Below, piece after piece: positions 25,254 to 33,631 of a stretch of DNA of 51,022 nucleotides (its first letter is position 1; the number at the start of each line of letters is the position of its first letter). Source of the stretch: CAYTLW01 sp964438735 (GTDB lineage Bacteria; Myxococcota_A; UBA9042); assembly GCA_964438735.1 (NCBI GenBank), contig CAYTLW010000047.1:1-51022 (forward strand), written 5' to 3'. Below the pieces are notes generated by a model. It was not told the DNA's origin. It ran no database searches and saw nothing but the letters and a program-made list of their open reading frames with translations. The position numbers were made by a program, and so were the translations under genes.

Positions 25254-26861
25254 ATGGAAGCGTTGCAGACCCACGTCGATCCACAATCACCTGAGTTCGA
25301 GGCCAACCGGGCCCACCATCTGGCGCTGCGGGACGACCTGCGCGCCAAGCTGGCCATCACCCGTTTGGGCGGGTCGGAGAAGGCCCGTACACGGCACAAG
25401 GGTCGCGGCGCCCTCCTGGTGCGCGACCGCATCGATCTGCTGCTCGACCCGGGTAGCCCGTTCCTGGAGATGTCGCCCATGGCGGCATGGGAGCTGTACG
25501 ACGGCAAGGCCTCCGCCGCTGGCGTGGTGACCGGCATCGGCCGCGTCGCCGGCGTGGAGGTGATGGTCATCGCCAACGACGCCACGGTGAAGGGCGGCAG
25601 CTACTACCCCATGACCGTCAAAAAGCACCTGCGTGCCCAGGACATCGCCGCGGATAACCGCCTGCCCTGTGTGTACCTGGTGGATTCGGGTGGCGCCTTC
25701 CTGCCGCTTCAGGACGATGTCTTCCCCGATCGCGATCACTTTGGCCACATCTTCTACAACCAGGCCCGCATGTCGGCCGCGGGCATCCCGCAGATCGCGG
25801 TGGTGCTGGGCATGTGTACCGCCGGTGGCGCCTACGTGCCGGCCATGAGCGACGAAGCCATCATCGTCCGCAACCGCGGCACCATCTACCTGGCGGGCCC
25901 CCCTCTGGTCAAAGCGGCAACAGGCGAGGAGATCAGCGCCGAGGCCCTGGGCGGCGGCGATGTGCACACCCGCATCTCCGGGGTCGCGGACTACCTGGCC
26001 GACGACGACCCCCACGCCCTGCAGATGGCCCGGGAGTTGATCGCGACCTTGAATCGACGCAAGCAGCCCACCGGTGTATTTGCCGAGCCGGAGGCGCCGC
26101 GCCACGATCCCGAAAGCATCTACGGTGTCCTGCCCACCGATCTCCGCACGCCCTACGACGTGCGCGAGGTCATCGCCCGCATCACCGATGGCTCGCGCTT
26201 CGGCGAGTTCAAGCCCCGCTACGGCACCACGCTGGTGACCGGGTTTGCCCACATCCACGGCATGCCCGTGGCGATCCTGGCCAACAACGGCGTGCTCTTC
26301 TCCGAATCGGCGCTCAAGGCGGCCCACTTCATCGAGCTGGCCTGCACCCGAGACACGCCGCTGCTCTTCTTGCAGAACATCAGCGGCTTCATGGTCGGCC
26401 GTCAGGCCGAACACGGCGGAATCGCCAAAGACGGCGCCAAGATGGTGCACGCGGTCTCTGTGGCCAATGTGCCGCGCATCACGGTGGTCATCGGCGGCAG
26501 TTATGGCGCCGGCAATTACGGCATGTGCGGCCGCGGCTACGAGCCCCGCTTCCTGTTCAGTTGGCCCAACTCCCGGGTCTCGGTCATGGGCGGGCCCCAG
26601 GCGGCGGCGGTCATGTCCACGGTCAAACGCGCCCAGGTGGAGGCCGCTGGCGGCACATTCACGGACGCGGATCAGGCCGCCATCGAGGGGCCGATTCTGG
26701 CCAAATACGAGCGCGAGGGGCACCCCTACTACGCCACTGGGCGGCTGTGGGATGACGGTATCATCGAACCTGCGCAGACCCGCGACGTGCTCGGCCTGGC
26801 CCTGAGCGCTTGTCACAACGCGCCCTTTGGTCGCTGGCAACCGGGCGTATTCCGCATGTAG
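25254..26861 (+). CDS. mccB: Methylcrotonyl-CoA carboxylase carboxyltransferase (beta) subunit
   Basis: 535 residues from ATG 25254, the usual length. The frame has an earlier ATG at 25236, but MEALQTHVDPQSPEFEANR is the conserved start of the family. It carries the two crotonase-like halves of acyl-CoA carboxyltransferases: VYLVDSGGAFLPLQDDVFPD and GMCTAGGAYVPAMSDE in the N-half, and GGIAKDGAKMVHAV, then GGSYGAGNYGMCGRGYEPRF in the C-half. SGGAFLPLQ and the GNYGMCGR block favour methylcrotonyl-CoA over propionyl- or geranyl-CoA. It moves CO2 from carboxybiotin to 3-methylcrotonyl-CoA in leucine/isovalerate catabolism. It is first in a four-gene operon with the biotin carboxylase, the carrier and HMG-CoA lyase. 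Confidence 0.9.
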   Translation: MEALQTHVDPQSPEFEANRAHHLALRDDLRAKLAITRLGGSEKARTRHKGRGALLVRDRIDLLLDPGSPFLEMSPMAAWELYDGKASAAGVVTGIGRVAGVEVMVIANDATVKGGSYYPMTVKKHLRAQDIAADNRLPCVYLVDSGGAFLPLQDDVFPDRDHFGHIFYNQARMSAAGIPQIAVVLGMCTAGGAYVPAMSDEAIIVRNRGTIYLAGPPLVKAATGEEISAEALGGGDVHTRISGVADYLADDDPHALQMARELIATLNRRKQPTGVFAEPEAPRHDPESIYGVLPTDLRTPYDVREVIARITDGSRFGEFKPRYGTTLVTGFAHIHGMPVAILANNGVLFSESALKAAHFIELACTRDTPLLFLQNISGFMVGRQAEHGGIAKDGAKMVHAVSVANVPRITVVIGGSYGAGNYGMCGRGYEPRFLFSWPNSRVSVMGGPQAAAVMSTVKRAQVEAAGGTFTDADQAAIEGPILAKYEREGHPYYATGRLWDDGIIEPAQTRDVLGLALSACHNAPFGRWQPGVFRM

Positions 26862-26916
26862 GCCGCAGGGCCCAAGCTTGAGGGAGCATGAGTGTGCACA
26901 CCCCGGAGGCCATGAC

Positions 26917-28464
26917 GTGAAGCGCCTGTTGATCGCCAACCGTGGTGAGATCGCCGTACGCATCGCTCGCGCCTGTGGGGTCATGGGCATCGAATCGGTG
27001 GCCGTGTTCTCCGAAGCCGACGCTGGCGCCCGCCACGTGCGCGCCGCCGACATGGCCGTCTGCATCGGACCGGCCGCGGCTGCGGAGTCCTATCTGAACG
27101 CAGCGGCGATCCTGGCCGCTGCCCACAAGACCGGCGCTGACGCGATCCACCCCGGTTATGGATTCCTCAGTGAGAGCGACGAGTTCGCCGATGCCGTGGG
27201 CGACGCGGGGCTGATCTGGGTCGGTCCGCCGGCAGCGGTTATCGCGCCCATGCACTCCAAGACCGACGCCAAAGCCCTGGCCGCCGCGGCAGGGGTCCCC
27301 ACCGCGCCCGCGGTGCCACTGAGCGACTTGAGCGACGACGGGCTCGCCAACGCGCTGGCCACCATCGGGCTGCCGGCCCTGGTCAAACCCGAGCATGGCG
27401 GCGGCGGCAAGGGTATGCAGCGCATCGAGCGCGCCGAGCAGCTGGGTCCGGCAGTGGCAGCGGCCCAGCGCATCGCCGCGGCCGCGTTTGCTTCGGATCG
27501 GCTGTTCCTCGAGCGGCTGGTCCTGCAGGCGAGGCATGTGGAGGTTCAGGTCCTCGCCGACACCCATGGCAACGTGATGCACGTCTCGGAGCGCGAGTGT
27601 TCCCTGCAGCGGCGCCACCAGAAAGTGGTCGAAGAGTCGCCATGTAGCGCCCTGAGCGACGCGGAGAGGGCGGCCGTCTGCGCCAGCGGCAAGGCCTTCG
27701 CGGCAGGCATCGGTTATGTGGGCGCCGGGACGGTGGAGTTCCTCTTCGACCCCATCCGCCGTGAGCACTACTTCCTGGAGATGAACACCCGGCTGCAGGT
27801 CGAACATCCGGTGACGGAGATGGTCAACGGCGTCGACCTGGTCATGGCGCAACTGGCCATCGCCAGAGGCGCCCGATTGGACGAAATCGTCGGTTTGTCG
27901 CCCCAACCCACCCCCCGCGGACACGCGGTGGAGGCTCGAATCTACGCCGAGGATCCCGCCAGCGGCTACCTGCCCCAGGTGGGCACGTTGGAACGGCTGC
28001 GCTGGCCAGGTGGTCCCTTTGTGCGGGTCGATTCGGGCTTTGAGCAAGGCGACACGGTGGGCGTCCACTACGATCCCATGCTGGCCAAAATCATCGCCTG
28101 GGGAGCGGATCGCGATCAGGCCTTCGACCGGCTGCGTGCCGCCCTGCGCGACACCGTCATCCACGGCGTGGTGACCAACATCCCCATGCTCCTGCACATC
28201 CTCGATCGACCGGAGGTGCGGGCCGGGCAGCTGCATACGAGCTCGTTGGCGGAGTTCTGGGGTGACAGTGGCCCCGGGGCCGGCGAAGGATTGCAAGACG
28301 TCACGCGGGTCGCCCTGGCGGCCGTAGGCCACGGCGGCCCCCTGGAACGCACCAACAGAGCGGCGGGCGGCGCCCAGACGGCGACCGAGCATGGCCTGGT
28401 CGACCCATGGCAGCATCTGGGTCCCATGCGCGTCGGCGGCGAAGTGGCGGGAGAGGGCTCGTGA
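26917..28464 (+). CDS. mccA: Biotin carboxylase subunit of methylcrotonyl-CoA carboxylase
   Basis: 515 residues from GTG 26917, preceded by GGAGG at 26905-26909. It starts with the family motif KRLLIANRGEIAVRIARAC. The ATP-grasp domain shows KPEHGGGGKGMQ (glycine-rich loop), ERLVLQARHVEVQVLAD, RECSLQRRHQKVVEESP, and EMNTRLQVEHPVTE (metal-binding Glu/Asn and catalytic Arg). It would carboxylate biotin with ATP and bicarbonate. In most MCC alpha subunits the biotin carrier is fused at the C-terminus; here the protein stops after the biotin carboxylase domain and the carrier is a separate overlapping gene. The last 50 residues are not typical of the domain. Confidence 0.88.
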   Translation: MKRLLIANRGEIAVRIARACGVMGIESVAVFSEADAGARHVRAADMAVCIGPAAAAESYLNAAAILAAAHKTGADAIHPGYGFLSESDEFADAVGDAGLIWVGPPAAVIAPMHSKTDAKALAAAAGVPTAPAVPLSDLSDDGLANALATIGLPALVKPEHGGGGKGMQRIERAEQLGPAVAAAQRIAAAAFASDRLFLERLVLQARHVEVQVLADTHGNVMHVSERECSLQRRHQKVVEESPCSALSDAERAAVCASGKAFAAGIGYVGAGTVEFLFDPIRREHYFLEMNTRLQVEHPVTEMVNGVDLVMAQLAIARGARLDEIVGLSPQPTPRGHAVEARIYAEDPASGYLPQVGTLERLRWPGGPFVRVDSGFEQGDTVGVHYDPMLAKIIAWGADRDQAFDRLRAALRDTVIHGVVTNIPMLLHILDRPEVRAGQLHTSSLAEFWGDSGPGAGEGLQDVTRVALAAVGHGGPLERTNRAAGGAQTATEHGLVDPWQHLGPMRVGGEVAGEGS

Positions 28465-29003
28465 AGCGGCAATTCAGCAACGCCTCAGGCGCCGTTGTGC
28501 AGGTCCACGCCCAGGCCAGTGGCGACCGCATCGACGCCACACTTGAGGTCGAGGAAGCGCCTCCCCTCAACCTGCAGGCCACCGTTCAGCGGGGCCCGGC
28601 AGGCCAACTGCTCGTGGAGATCGACGGCATCGTGCGCACCGTGGAGGCCACCGTCGTCGGCGAGCAGGTGTGGCTGAGCACGGCGGCATCTGCCGACCCT
28701 GGCGGCACGACAGTGCAATGGACGCGCCACGAACAGCACCGGTCCAGATCGGGTTCATCCGGTGGTGGCCCTGACGCGCCAGTGGTCTGCCCCATGACCG
28801 GTCGTGTGGTCGTGGTGCACGTGCAACCCGGCGATGAGGTGGCCAAGGGTCAGGCTGTGGTGGTGGTCGAGGCCATGAAGATGGAACATCAACTGCGGGC
28901 ACCCCGCGACGGTGTCGTGGCCCATGTGCACTGCGGTGTGGGCGACCTCGTGGACGGTGGCGTCGCCCTGGTGACCCTGGAGCCACAGGCGGAGGACCCA
29001 TGA
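28461..29003 (+). CDS. Biotin carboxyl carrier subunit for methylcrotonyl-CoA carboxylase
   Basis: 180 residues from GTG 28461, sharing GTGA with the end of the biotin carboxylase gene. The N-terminal 90 residues form a beta-rich BT-like segment (LEVEEAPPLNLQATVQ, EIDGIVRTVEATVVG). A Ser/Gly linker near residue 100 leads to the biotinyl domain, with PMTGRVVVVHVQPGDEVAKG and VVEAMKMEHQL, whose Lys in AMKM is biotinylated by BirA. It corresponds to the C-terminal third of a normal MccA protein. It overlaps HMG-CoA lyase by ATGA. Confidence 0.88.
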   Translation: MKRQFSNASGAVVQVHAQASGDRIDATLEVEEAPPLNLQATVQRGPAGQLLVEIDGIVRTVEATVVGEQVWLSTAASADPGGTTVQWTRHEQHRSRSGSSGGGPDAPVVCPMTGRVVVVHVQPGDEVAKGQAVVVVEAMKMEHQLRAPRDGVVAHVHCGVGDLVDGGVALVTLEPQAEDP

Positions 29004-29911
29004 GTTCCAACAAGCCGGTGCAGATCGTCGAGGTCGGTCCGCGGGACGGCTTGCAGCATGAACGGGTCTGGGTCTCGACGGAGACCAAGGTCGCTTACGT
29101 CAACGCCCTGGCTCGCAGCGGTCTGCGCCGGATCGAGGTCACCTCCTTCGTGCATCCGGGCGCGGTACCCCAGCTGGTGGACGCCGAAAAGGTCCTGGCC
29201 CGCATCGACAGGCCCGAGGGCGTCCGCTTCTCGGCGCTGGTGCCCAACATGCACGGCTTCGAGCGGGCGCAATCCTGCAATCTCGATGAAATCGCGGTGT
29301 TCACCGGTGCCACAGACTCCTTCGTGCGGCGCAACATCAACATGAGCATCGACGAGTCCATCGCCGCATTCAAACCGGTGGTCGACGCCGGCCTCGCTGC
29401 GGGCATTGGGGTCCGAGGCTACGTCTCGACGGTCTTTGGCTGCCCCTACGACGGCGTGGTGAAACCCCAGGCTGGCATCGATGTCGCCTTGCGGTTGTTC
29501 GACCTGGGCTGTAGCGAGGTCTCCATCGGAGACACCATCGGCGTGGCCACCCCCGGTTCGGTTCGAACGTGGCTGGAGGTGGCCGGCAAGCAGCTGCCCT
29601 TGGAGCACCTCGCGCTGCACTTTCACGACACGCGGGGTACGGCCCTGGCCAACGTCATGGCCGCCGCCGAGGTCGGGATCACTGTCTTTGACGCGTCCGC
29701 CGGTGGGCTCGGCGGTTGCCCATTTGCCCCGGGTGCGAGTGGCAATGTGGCCACCGACGACCTGGTGTATTCGCTCCATGGCACCGGCTACGAGACCGGC
29801 ATTCATCTGGGCAAGCTGGTCGCGGCGAGTCGAATCATCGCCAGCGAGTTGGACCACTTGTTGCCCGGTCGATATTTCCAGGCCGAGCGGGTCAACGCGC
29901 CCTTTGAGTGA
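29000..29911 (+). CDS. mvaB: Hydroxymethylglutaryl-CoA lyase
   Basis: 303 residues, typical length; ATG 29000 overlaps the carrier stop and follows GGAGG at 28991-28995. It opens with VQIVEVGPRDGLQHE (the Asp/Arg metal and catalytic residues), has VTSFVHPGAVPQLVDAE, LHFHDTRGTALAN (metal His pair) and GLGGCPFAPGASGNVATDD with the catalytic Cys. It cleaves HMG-CoA to acetoacetate and acetyl-CoA, the last step of leucine degradation. Isovaleryl-CoA dehydrogenase and methylglutaconyl-CoA hydratase are not next to it and must be elsewhere. Confidence 0.92.
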   Translation: MSSNKPVQIVEVGPRDGLQHERVWVSTETKVAYVNALARSGLRRIEVTSFVHPGAVPQLVDAEKVLARIDRPEGVRFSALVPNMHGFERAQSCNLDEIAVFTGATDSFVRRNINMSIDESIAAFKPVVDAGLAAGIGVRGYVSTVFGCPYDGVVKPQAGIDVALRLFDLGCSEVSIGDTIGVATPGSVRTWLEVAGKQLPLEHLALHFHDTRGTALANVMAAAEVGITVFDASAGGLGGCPFAPGASGNVATDDLVYSLHGTGYETGIHLGKLVAASRIIASELDHLLPGRYFQAERVNAPFE

Positions 29912-29918
29912 ATGTCTC

Positions 29919-29937
29919 CAGGCCCGCATCGGGTCTG
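29919..29937 (+). terminator. Weak hairpin after the MCC/HMG-CoA lyase operon
   Basis: CAGGCCC at 29919-29925 pairs with GGGTCTG at 29931-29937 (one G-U) across a GCATC loop, eight bases after the stop. No T-tract follows, so it is at best a weak or Rho-assisted terminator. Confidence 0.3.
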
Positions 29938-30138
29938 CACGCACTGCAAAGCCGTCGGCGATGGACTCCCGGTAGGGAAACACCTGCCGATGGAGTCGTG
30001 GAGGTTCGCGATGGCAGCACGAAAACGAGGCTGTTGGATGGCGTCGTGTGCCATAATAGGGCCGACCTCGTAGTGCGTCGATCAGGCTTGAGCCGATCCG
30101 CTCTTGTCCGGTCCGCATCTGCGCGACAAGCTGGCCGG

Positions 30139-30406
30139 ATGGACAAGCTCCCACCTCCAATTCGGCTTCTCATCCCGATGTTCGCCGGCTGGGTCAACCG
30201 CGAACAGCAGGCGGTCATCGACTACCTCAAGGAGGAGAACGCCATCCTGCGCGGGCAGATGGGTGGTCGGCGCCTGCGACTCAACGATGACCAACGACGC
30301 CGGTTGGCCGTGAAAGGCAAGGCATTGGGCCGGAAGGTGCTGAGCGAGGTCGCCGGCATCGTCACACCCGACACGATCCTGGGCTGGTACCGAAAGCTGG
30401 TCGCAT
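30139..30406 (+). pseudogene. 5' fragment of an integrase-core (rve) transposase gene
   Basis: From ATG 30139 the first 89 codons read WVNREQQAVIDYLKEENAIL, RLRLNDDQRRRLAVKGKALG and VTPDTILGWYRKLVA. This is the helix-turn-helix N-terminus of a common transposase type that goes on to an rve (DDE) catalytic domain. After LVA the similarity stops abruptly at about 30406, and the remaining open frame to 30603 has no catalytic Asp/Asp/Glu. The catalytic two thirds are therefore gone. I found no inverted repeats. It is a scar of an insertion between the leucine operon and the next gene. Confidence 0.75.
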
Positions 30407-30770
30407 CGCGGAGCTGCGTAGGCAGAGCTTGGCAGAGAGGGCATGGCGGACTCGGCGGGTTCAGCGGGCGCGATTGCTCACTGGCGGGCCTTGCCCTGAC
30501 GAGGAACGTGGGCGTGCTTGGCGTGTTTCAGCCGTGTTCACCCGTCGCCGGCACGGCTGGTCTCGAACTGCGTGGGCTTGACAACCGCATGGTGGCCGCA
30601 TGATCCAGGCGCAGAACGGGGTCGGCCGAGATATGGCACAGGACGGGGAACAGGCCTTCGATTCGCTGATCTTCCAAATAAGAAACCGTCTGATGTCTGT
30701 GCGCCAACTCTGCAGCGATTCGAGCAAGTCCGCCGTGCCAGACGCTGAGCAACAACGTGCCAGCTGACAT
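30407..30770. other. No recognisable gene
   Basis: 364 bases after the transposase remnant. Short overlapping open frames exist on both strands, none with a ribosome-binding site or a recognisable motif. It may be further insertion debris. Confidence 0.4.
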
Positions 30771-33515
30771 CTAAGGCGCCGCCGCGTCCAACGACTGCAA
30801 CCGGAACAGCGCCTCCGCCCCCACCTCGCAGTCCGGGCAGGTCTGGTGCGCCACCTTCAAGACCTCGCGCCCCTTGACCAGCTTGCCTTCGGCCAGCGCC
30901 CGCTCGGCCACAGCCATCATGTAGCTGGCCATCCAACGGGCCCAGCTGAAGCGCCCGACCTGGTCGTCTGGATTCAGGTCGGAGGCCTGCTTGTATGCAT
31001 CAGCGGTCGCTTCTGGGGTGTCGGCGCGCTCGCGGATGCGCGCCACCAGGAGCATCTGGGAGGCCTCGAACCACTTGGACAACCCCTGCAGGATCTCGTC
31101 CCTGCGGTCCGATGGCATGTTGCGCAACACCGGCACCACGGGCTGGCGATAGCGGCGCAGCATGGCCAGGACTTCGGTGGTGTCGGCCGTCTCCGCCAGC
31201 AGGCTGTGATACTCGATGAGCGGATGCGCATCCGTCTGCAGTGGACCCCGTCCCGCCACCTTGCGCATGGTCTCCGGCCCCCAGCAATAGGAGTCCAGCA
31301 GGTCGTGTGGATCGGAGATCTGCAGACCCGCCAGGTGGCGCCGCACCGGCGCCCGGGCCACGGTCTGCACAAAGCGCTGGTAATCGATGGTCAGCGGGGT
31401 CAACGAGCCGACAAAGAGGAGGCAACCGGCGGCGTGTTTATGCCACACCGTGGCGTGCGGGAAGGCCGCCACGAACGTGCGCACGATGATCTTGAAGTCG
31501 TCCACCGGAATGCCGTGGGTGGGCAACCACATGGCCACGTGGCCGCCCGGACGCAGGACGCGCTTGCTCTGCTCGAGGAAGTCGCGGGTGAAGAAACCCG
31601 CCGCCGAGCTCGAGCGCAGCGGATGGAAGCCGCCCACATGGACCACGTCGTAGCGCTCCGCCGTGCCGAGCACGTAATTGCGACCGTCTTCGACCCGCAC
31701 CCGAACGTCGGGGTCCTGCAACGGCGTGGTGCCGCCCCGCTCCATGCGATAGCGATCGAACGCGGCGTCAAAGGCGGTGTTCAACTCGATGACGCCAGCG
31801 CTCAACTCCACCGCATCGATCTTGACGTCATGGGACAGCGCGGCCGCCACTCCCATGCCCAGGCCCACGCCGATGGTCAACATGCGCTCGGGCTGGGGGT
31901 GGAGCAGGAGGGTCTGGTGGATCTCGATCTCGTGGCTGTAGCGATCCATGCGACCGCTGGAGCCGACGGCTTCGTCGTTGACGTAAAGGCGCCGGCCGTG
32001 GCCCTTCTTCTCGACGACAGCCACCGAGGCGACGTGGTCGTCATGCCAGCTGATGAGCTCGAGCATGGGATTATCGGTCAGAATGAAGCTGGACTCGATC
32101 ACCGGCCGCGGGCGCGAAATCAGCAGCACCGAGGTGGCCAGCAGCGTCGCCACGGTGATGTACAGGGCAGGGCGGCGGAAACGCGACCGCTTGGTGGTCG
32201 GGTCGACGGCGAAGATCCAGGCTGCCAACGCCAGGTTGATGACGGCGGCCAGCGCGATGGTGCGCTGCGCGCCCAACAGCGGGATGAGCAGGAACCCAGC
32301 GGCCAGGGCGCCAGCTACGGAGCCGACGGTATCCAGGCAACCCAGCAGGCCCATCCGGCGCCCGAGTCCGGCCCGACCGGTGATGTAGATGCGCGTCAAC
32401 ACGGGCAGCGTGGCGCCCATGAAGGCGGTCGGGATCGCGATGACCACCAGCGTCAGGCCGAAGTTGCCGGCTGAGATGGCCACGCGCTTGGATACATCGC
32501 CCAGCACGGCCTGCACGACGCTGAAGTGGATGCCCAGCATGTGCGGCAGCAGGACCAGGGTCAGCAGGGCGCTCAAGGCGATGCCCACCTCGATGCCGCC
32601 GAGCGCGAACCAGGGGTTGCGTAGGCGATCCACGAAGCGACGCGAGATCCAGGCGCCGAGCGCCAGACCGGCCAGGAAGGTGGCCACGATGGCGGTCACG
32701 CCGTAGATGTTGGTGCTGACGAAGAAGACCAGGGTGCGCACCCAGGCCATCTGGTAGATGAGCGACGTGACGCCTTCGATGGCGAAGACCCAGAGGGCGA
32801 CCTGCAGCGGAACGCTCAGTGCAGCGGCCGCCGGCGCGTCGTCGATGTCCTCTGCCACCGCCGCGCTCTTACCTTGCAGCGCCCAGGCGACGGCCATCAC
32901 CACCACATTCAGCCCCACGGCCAGCCACGTGGTCTGCGGGATGCCCAGCGCCTCCAGGAACACGTAGCCCGTCAATACACAGCCGATGAAGGCGCCCAGG
33001 TTGTTGGCCGAATAGAGCGACGCCACGTCGCGGCCGACGTGTTCACGGCCCGAGGTCATGGCCCGGGTGATGACCGGCAGCGTGCCGCCCATCAATGACG
33101 TGGGAATCAACAACACGGTGAACGCCAGCAAGCCGCGCACGCCGCTCATCAGGGCCGGGTGGTCGCCCAGGTGGGGGTACAGACCCACGTAGACCCAACG
33201 CAGCCCGTCGAGGATGGTCGGAAAGAGCAGCGCAAAGAGCGCGATGCCACCCTGCAATATGGCGAACAGGCGCATGGGGCGGGCGACGCGGTCGACCAGC
33301 CGGCCAAACCAGACGCTGCCCAGCGCGAGCCCGCCCATGTAGGCGGCCACGACGGCCGCCGTCGCGTAAAGGCTGACGCCGAAGACCAGCTCGAGCGCCC
33401 GAACCCAGACGATCTGGTAGATCAGCGCCGCCGATCCCGACAGCAGGAAGAGGGCGATCATGAGCCGACGCGCGCCGGCGCCGGGTGGAGTCTGTTCGGC
33501 GGCGGTGGCGGGCAT
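30771..33515 (-). CDS. Fused MFS-like membrane protein / spermidine-synthase-like methyl- or aminopropyltransferase
   Basis: 914 residues. The N-terminal 500 residues hold about 14 membrane helices in two similar halves, each opening with a copy of the same motif (GSAALIYQIVWVRALELVFG; then EGVTSLIYQMAWVRTL). A spermidine-synthase-like Rossmann domain follows from about residue 500: MLTIGVGLGMGVAAAL (SAM loop), ELSAGVIELN (acidic loop) and DVRVRVEDGRNYVL with YDVVHVGGF. The C-terminal 150 residues are helical and TPR-like. Such fusions are frequent in Myxococcota and Planctomycetes, and their product is not established. Polyamine synthesis needs a DTD/E motif in the gatekeeping loop, which I cannot confirm here (HVGGFHP instead). 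The gene lies alone on the minus strand next to a similarly oriented TMTC-like gene. Confidence 0.8.
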   Translation of the reverse strand: MPATAAEQTPPGAGARRLMIALFLLSGSAALIYQIVWVRALELVFGVSLYATAAVVAAYMGGLALGSVWFGRLVDRVARPMRLFAILQGGIALFALLFPTILDGLRWVYVGLYPHLGDHPALMSGVRGLLAFTVLLIPTSLMGGTLPVITRAMTSGREHVGRDVASLYSANNLGAFIGCVLTGYVFLEALGIPQTTWLAVGLNVVVMAVAWALQGKSAAVAEDIDDAPAAAALSVPLQVALWVFAIEGVTSLIYQMAWVRTLVFFVSTNIYGVTAIVATFLAGLALGAWISRRFVDRLRNPWFALGGIEVGIALSALLTLVLLPHMLGIHFSVVQAVLGDVSKRVAISAGNFGLTLVVIAIPTAFMGATLPVLTRIYITGRAGLGRRMGLLGCLDTVGSVAGALAAGFLLIPLLGAQRTIALAAVINLALAAWIFAVDPTTKRSRFRRPALYITVATLLATSVLLISRPRPVIESSFILTDNPMLELISWHDDHVASVAVVEKKGHGRRLYVNDEAVGSSGRMDRYSHEIEIHQTLLLHPQPERMLTIGVGLGMGVAAALSHDVKIDAVELSAGVIELNTAFDAAFDRYRMERGGTTPLQDPDVRVRVEDGRNYVLGTAERYDVVHVGGFHPLRSSSAAGFFTRDFLEQSKRVLRPGGHVAMWLPTHGIPVDDFKIIVRTFVAAFPHATVWHKHAAGCLLFVGSLTPLTIDYQRFVQTVARAPVRRHLAGLQISDPHDLLDSYCWGPETMRKVAGRGPLQTDAHPLIEYHSLLAETADTTEVLAMLRRYRQPVVPVLRNMPSDRRDEILQGLSKWFEASQMLLVARIRERADTPEATADAYKQASDLNPDDQVGRFSWARWMASYMMAVAERALAEGKLVKGREVLKVAHQTCPDCEVGAEALFRLQSLDAAAP

Positions 33516-33631
33516 CCGGCAGGGGCCTCGGCGGCTGGCCTACCGCCCTCGTGGTTCAAAGCGCCGCCACCATCCGGCAGCGCGGGTTTGCATGTCAAGT
33601 TGGGCGGGGGATTGCCGCTCGCCGGCCCGGC

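Noticed and set aside
30461..30770. Short minus-strand frames after the transposase remnant
   Set aside because: No motif, start signal or family resemblance; I cannot support a gene.
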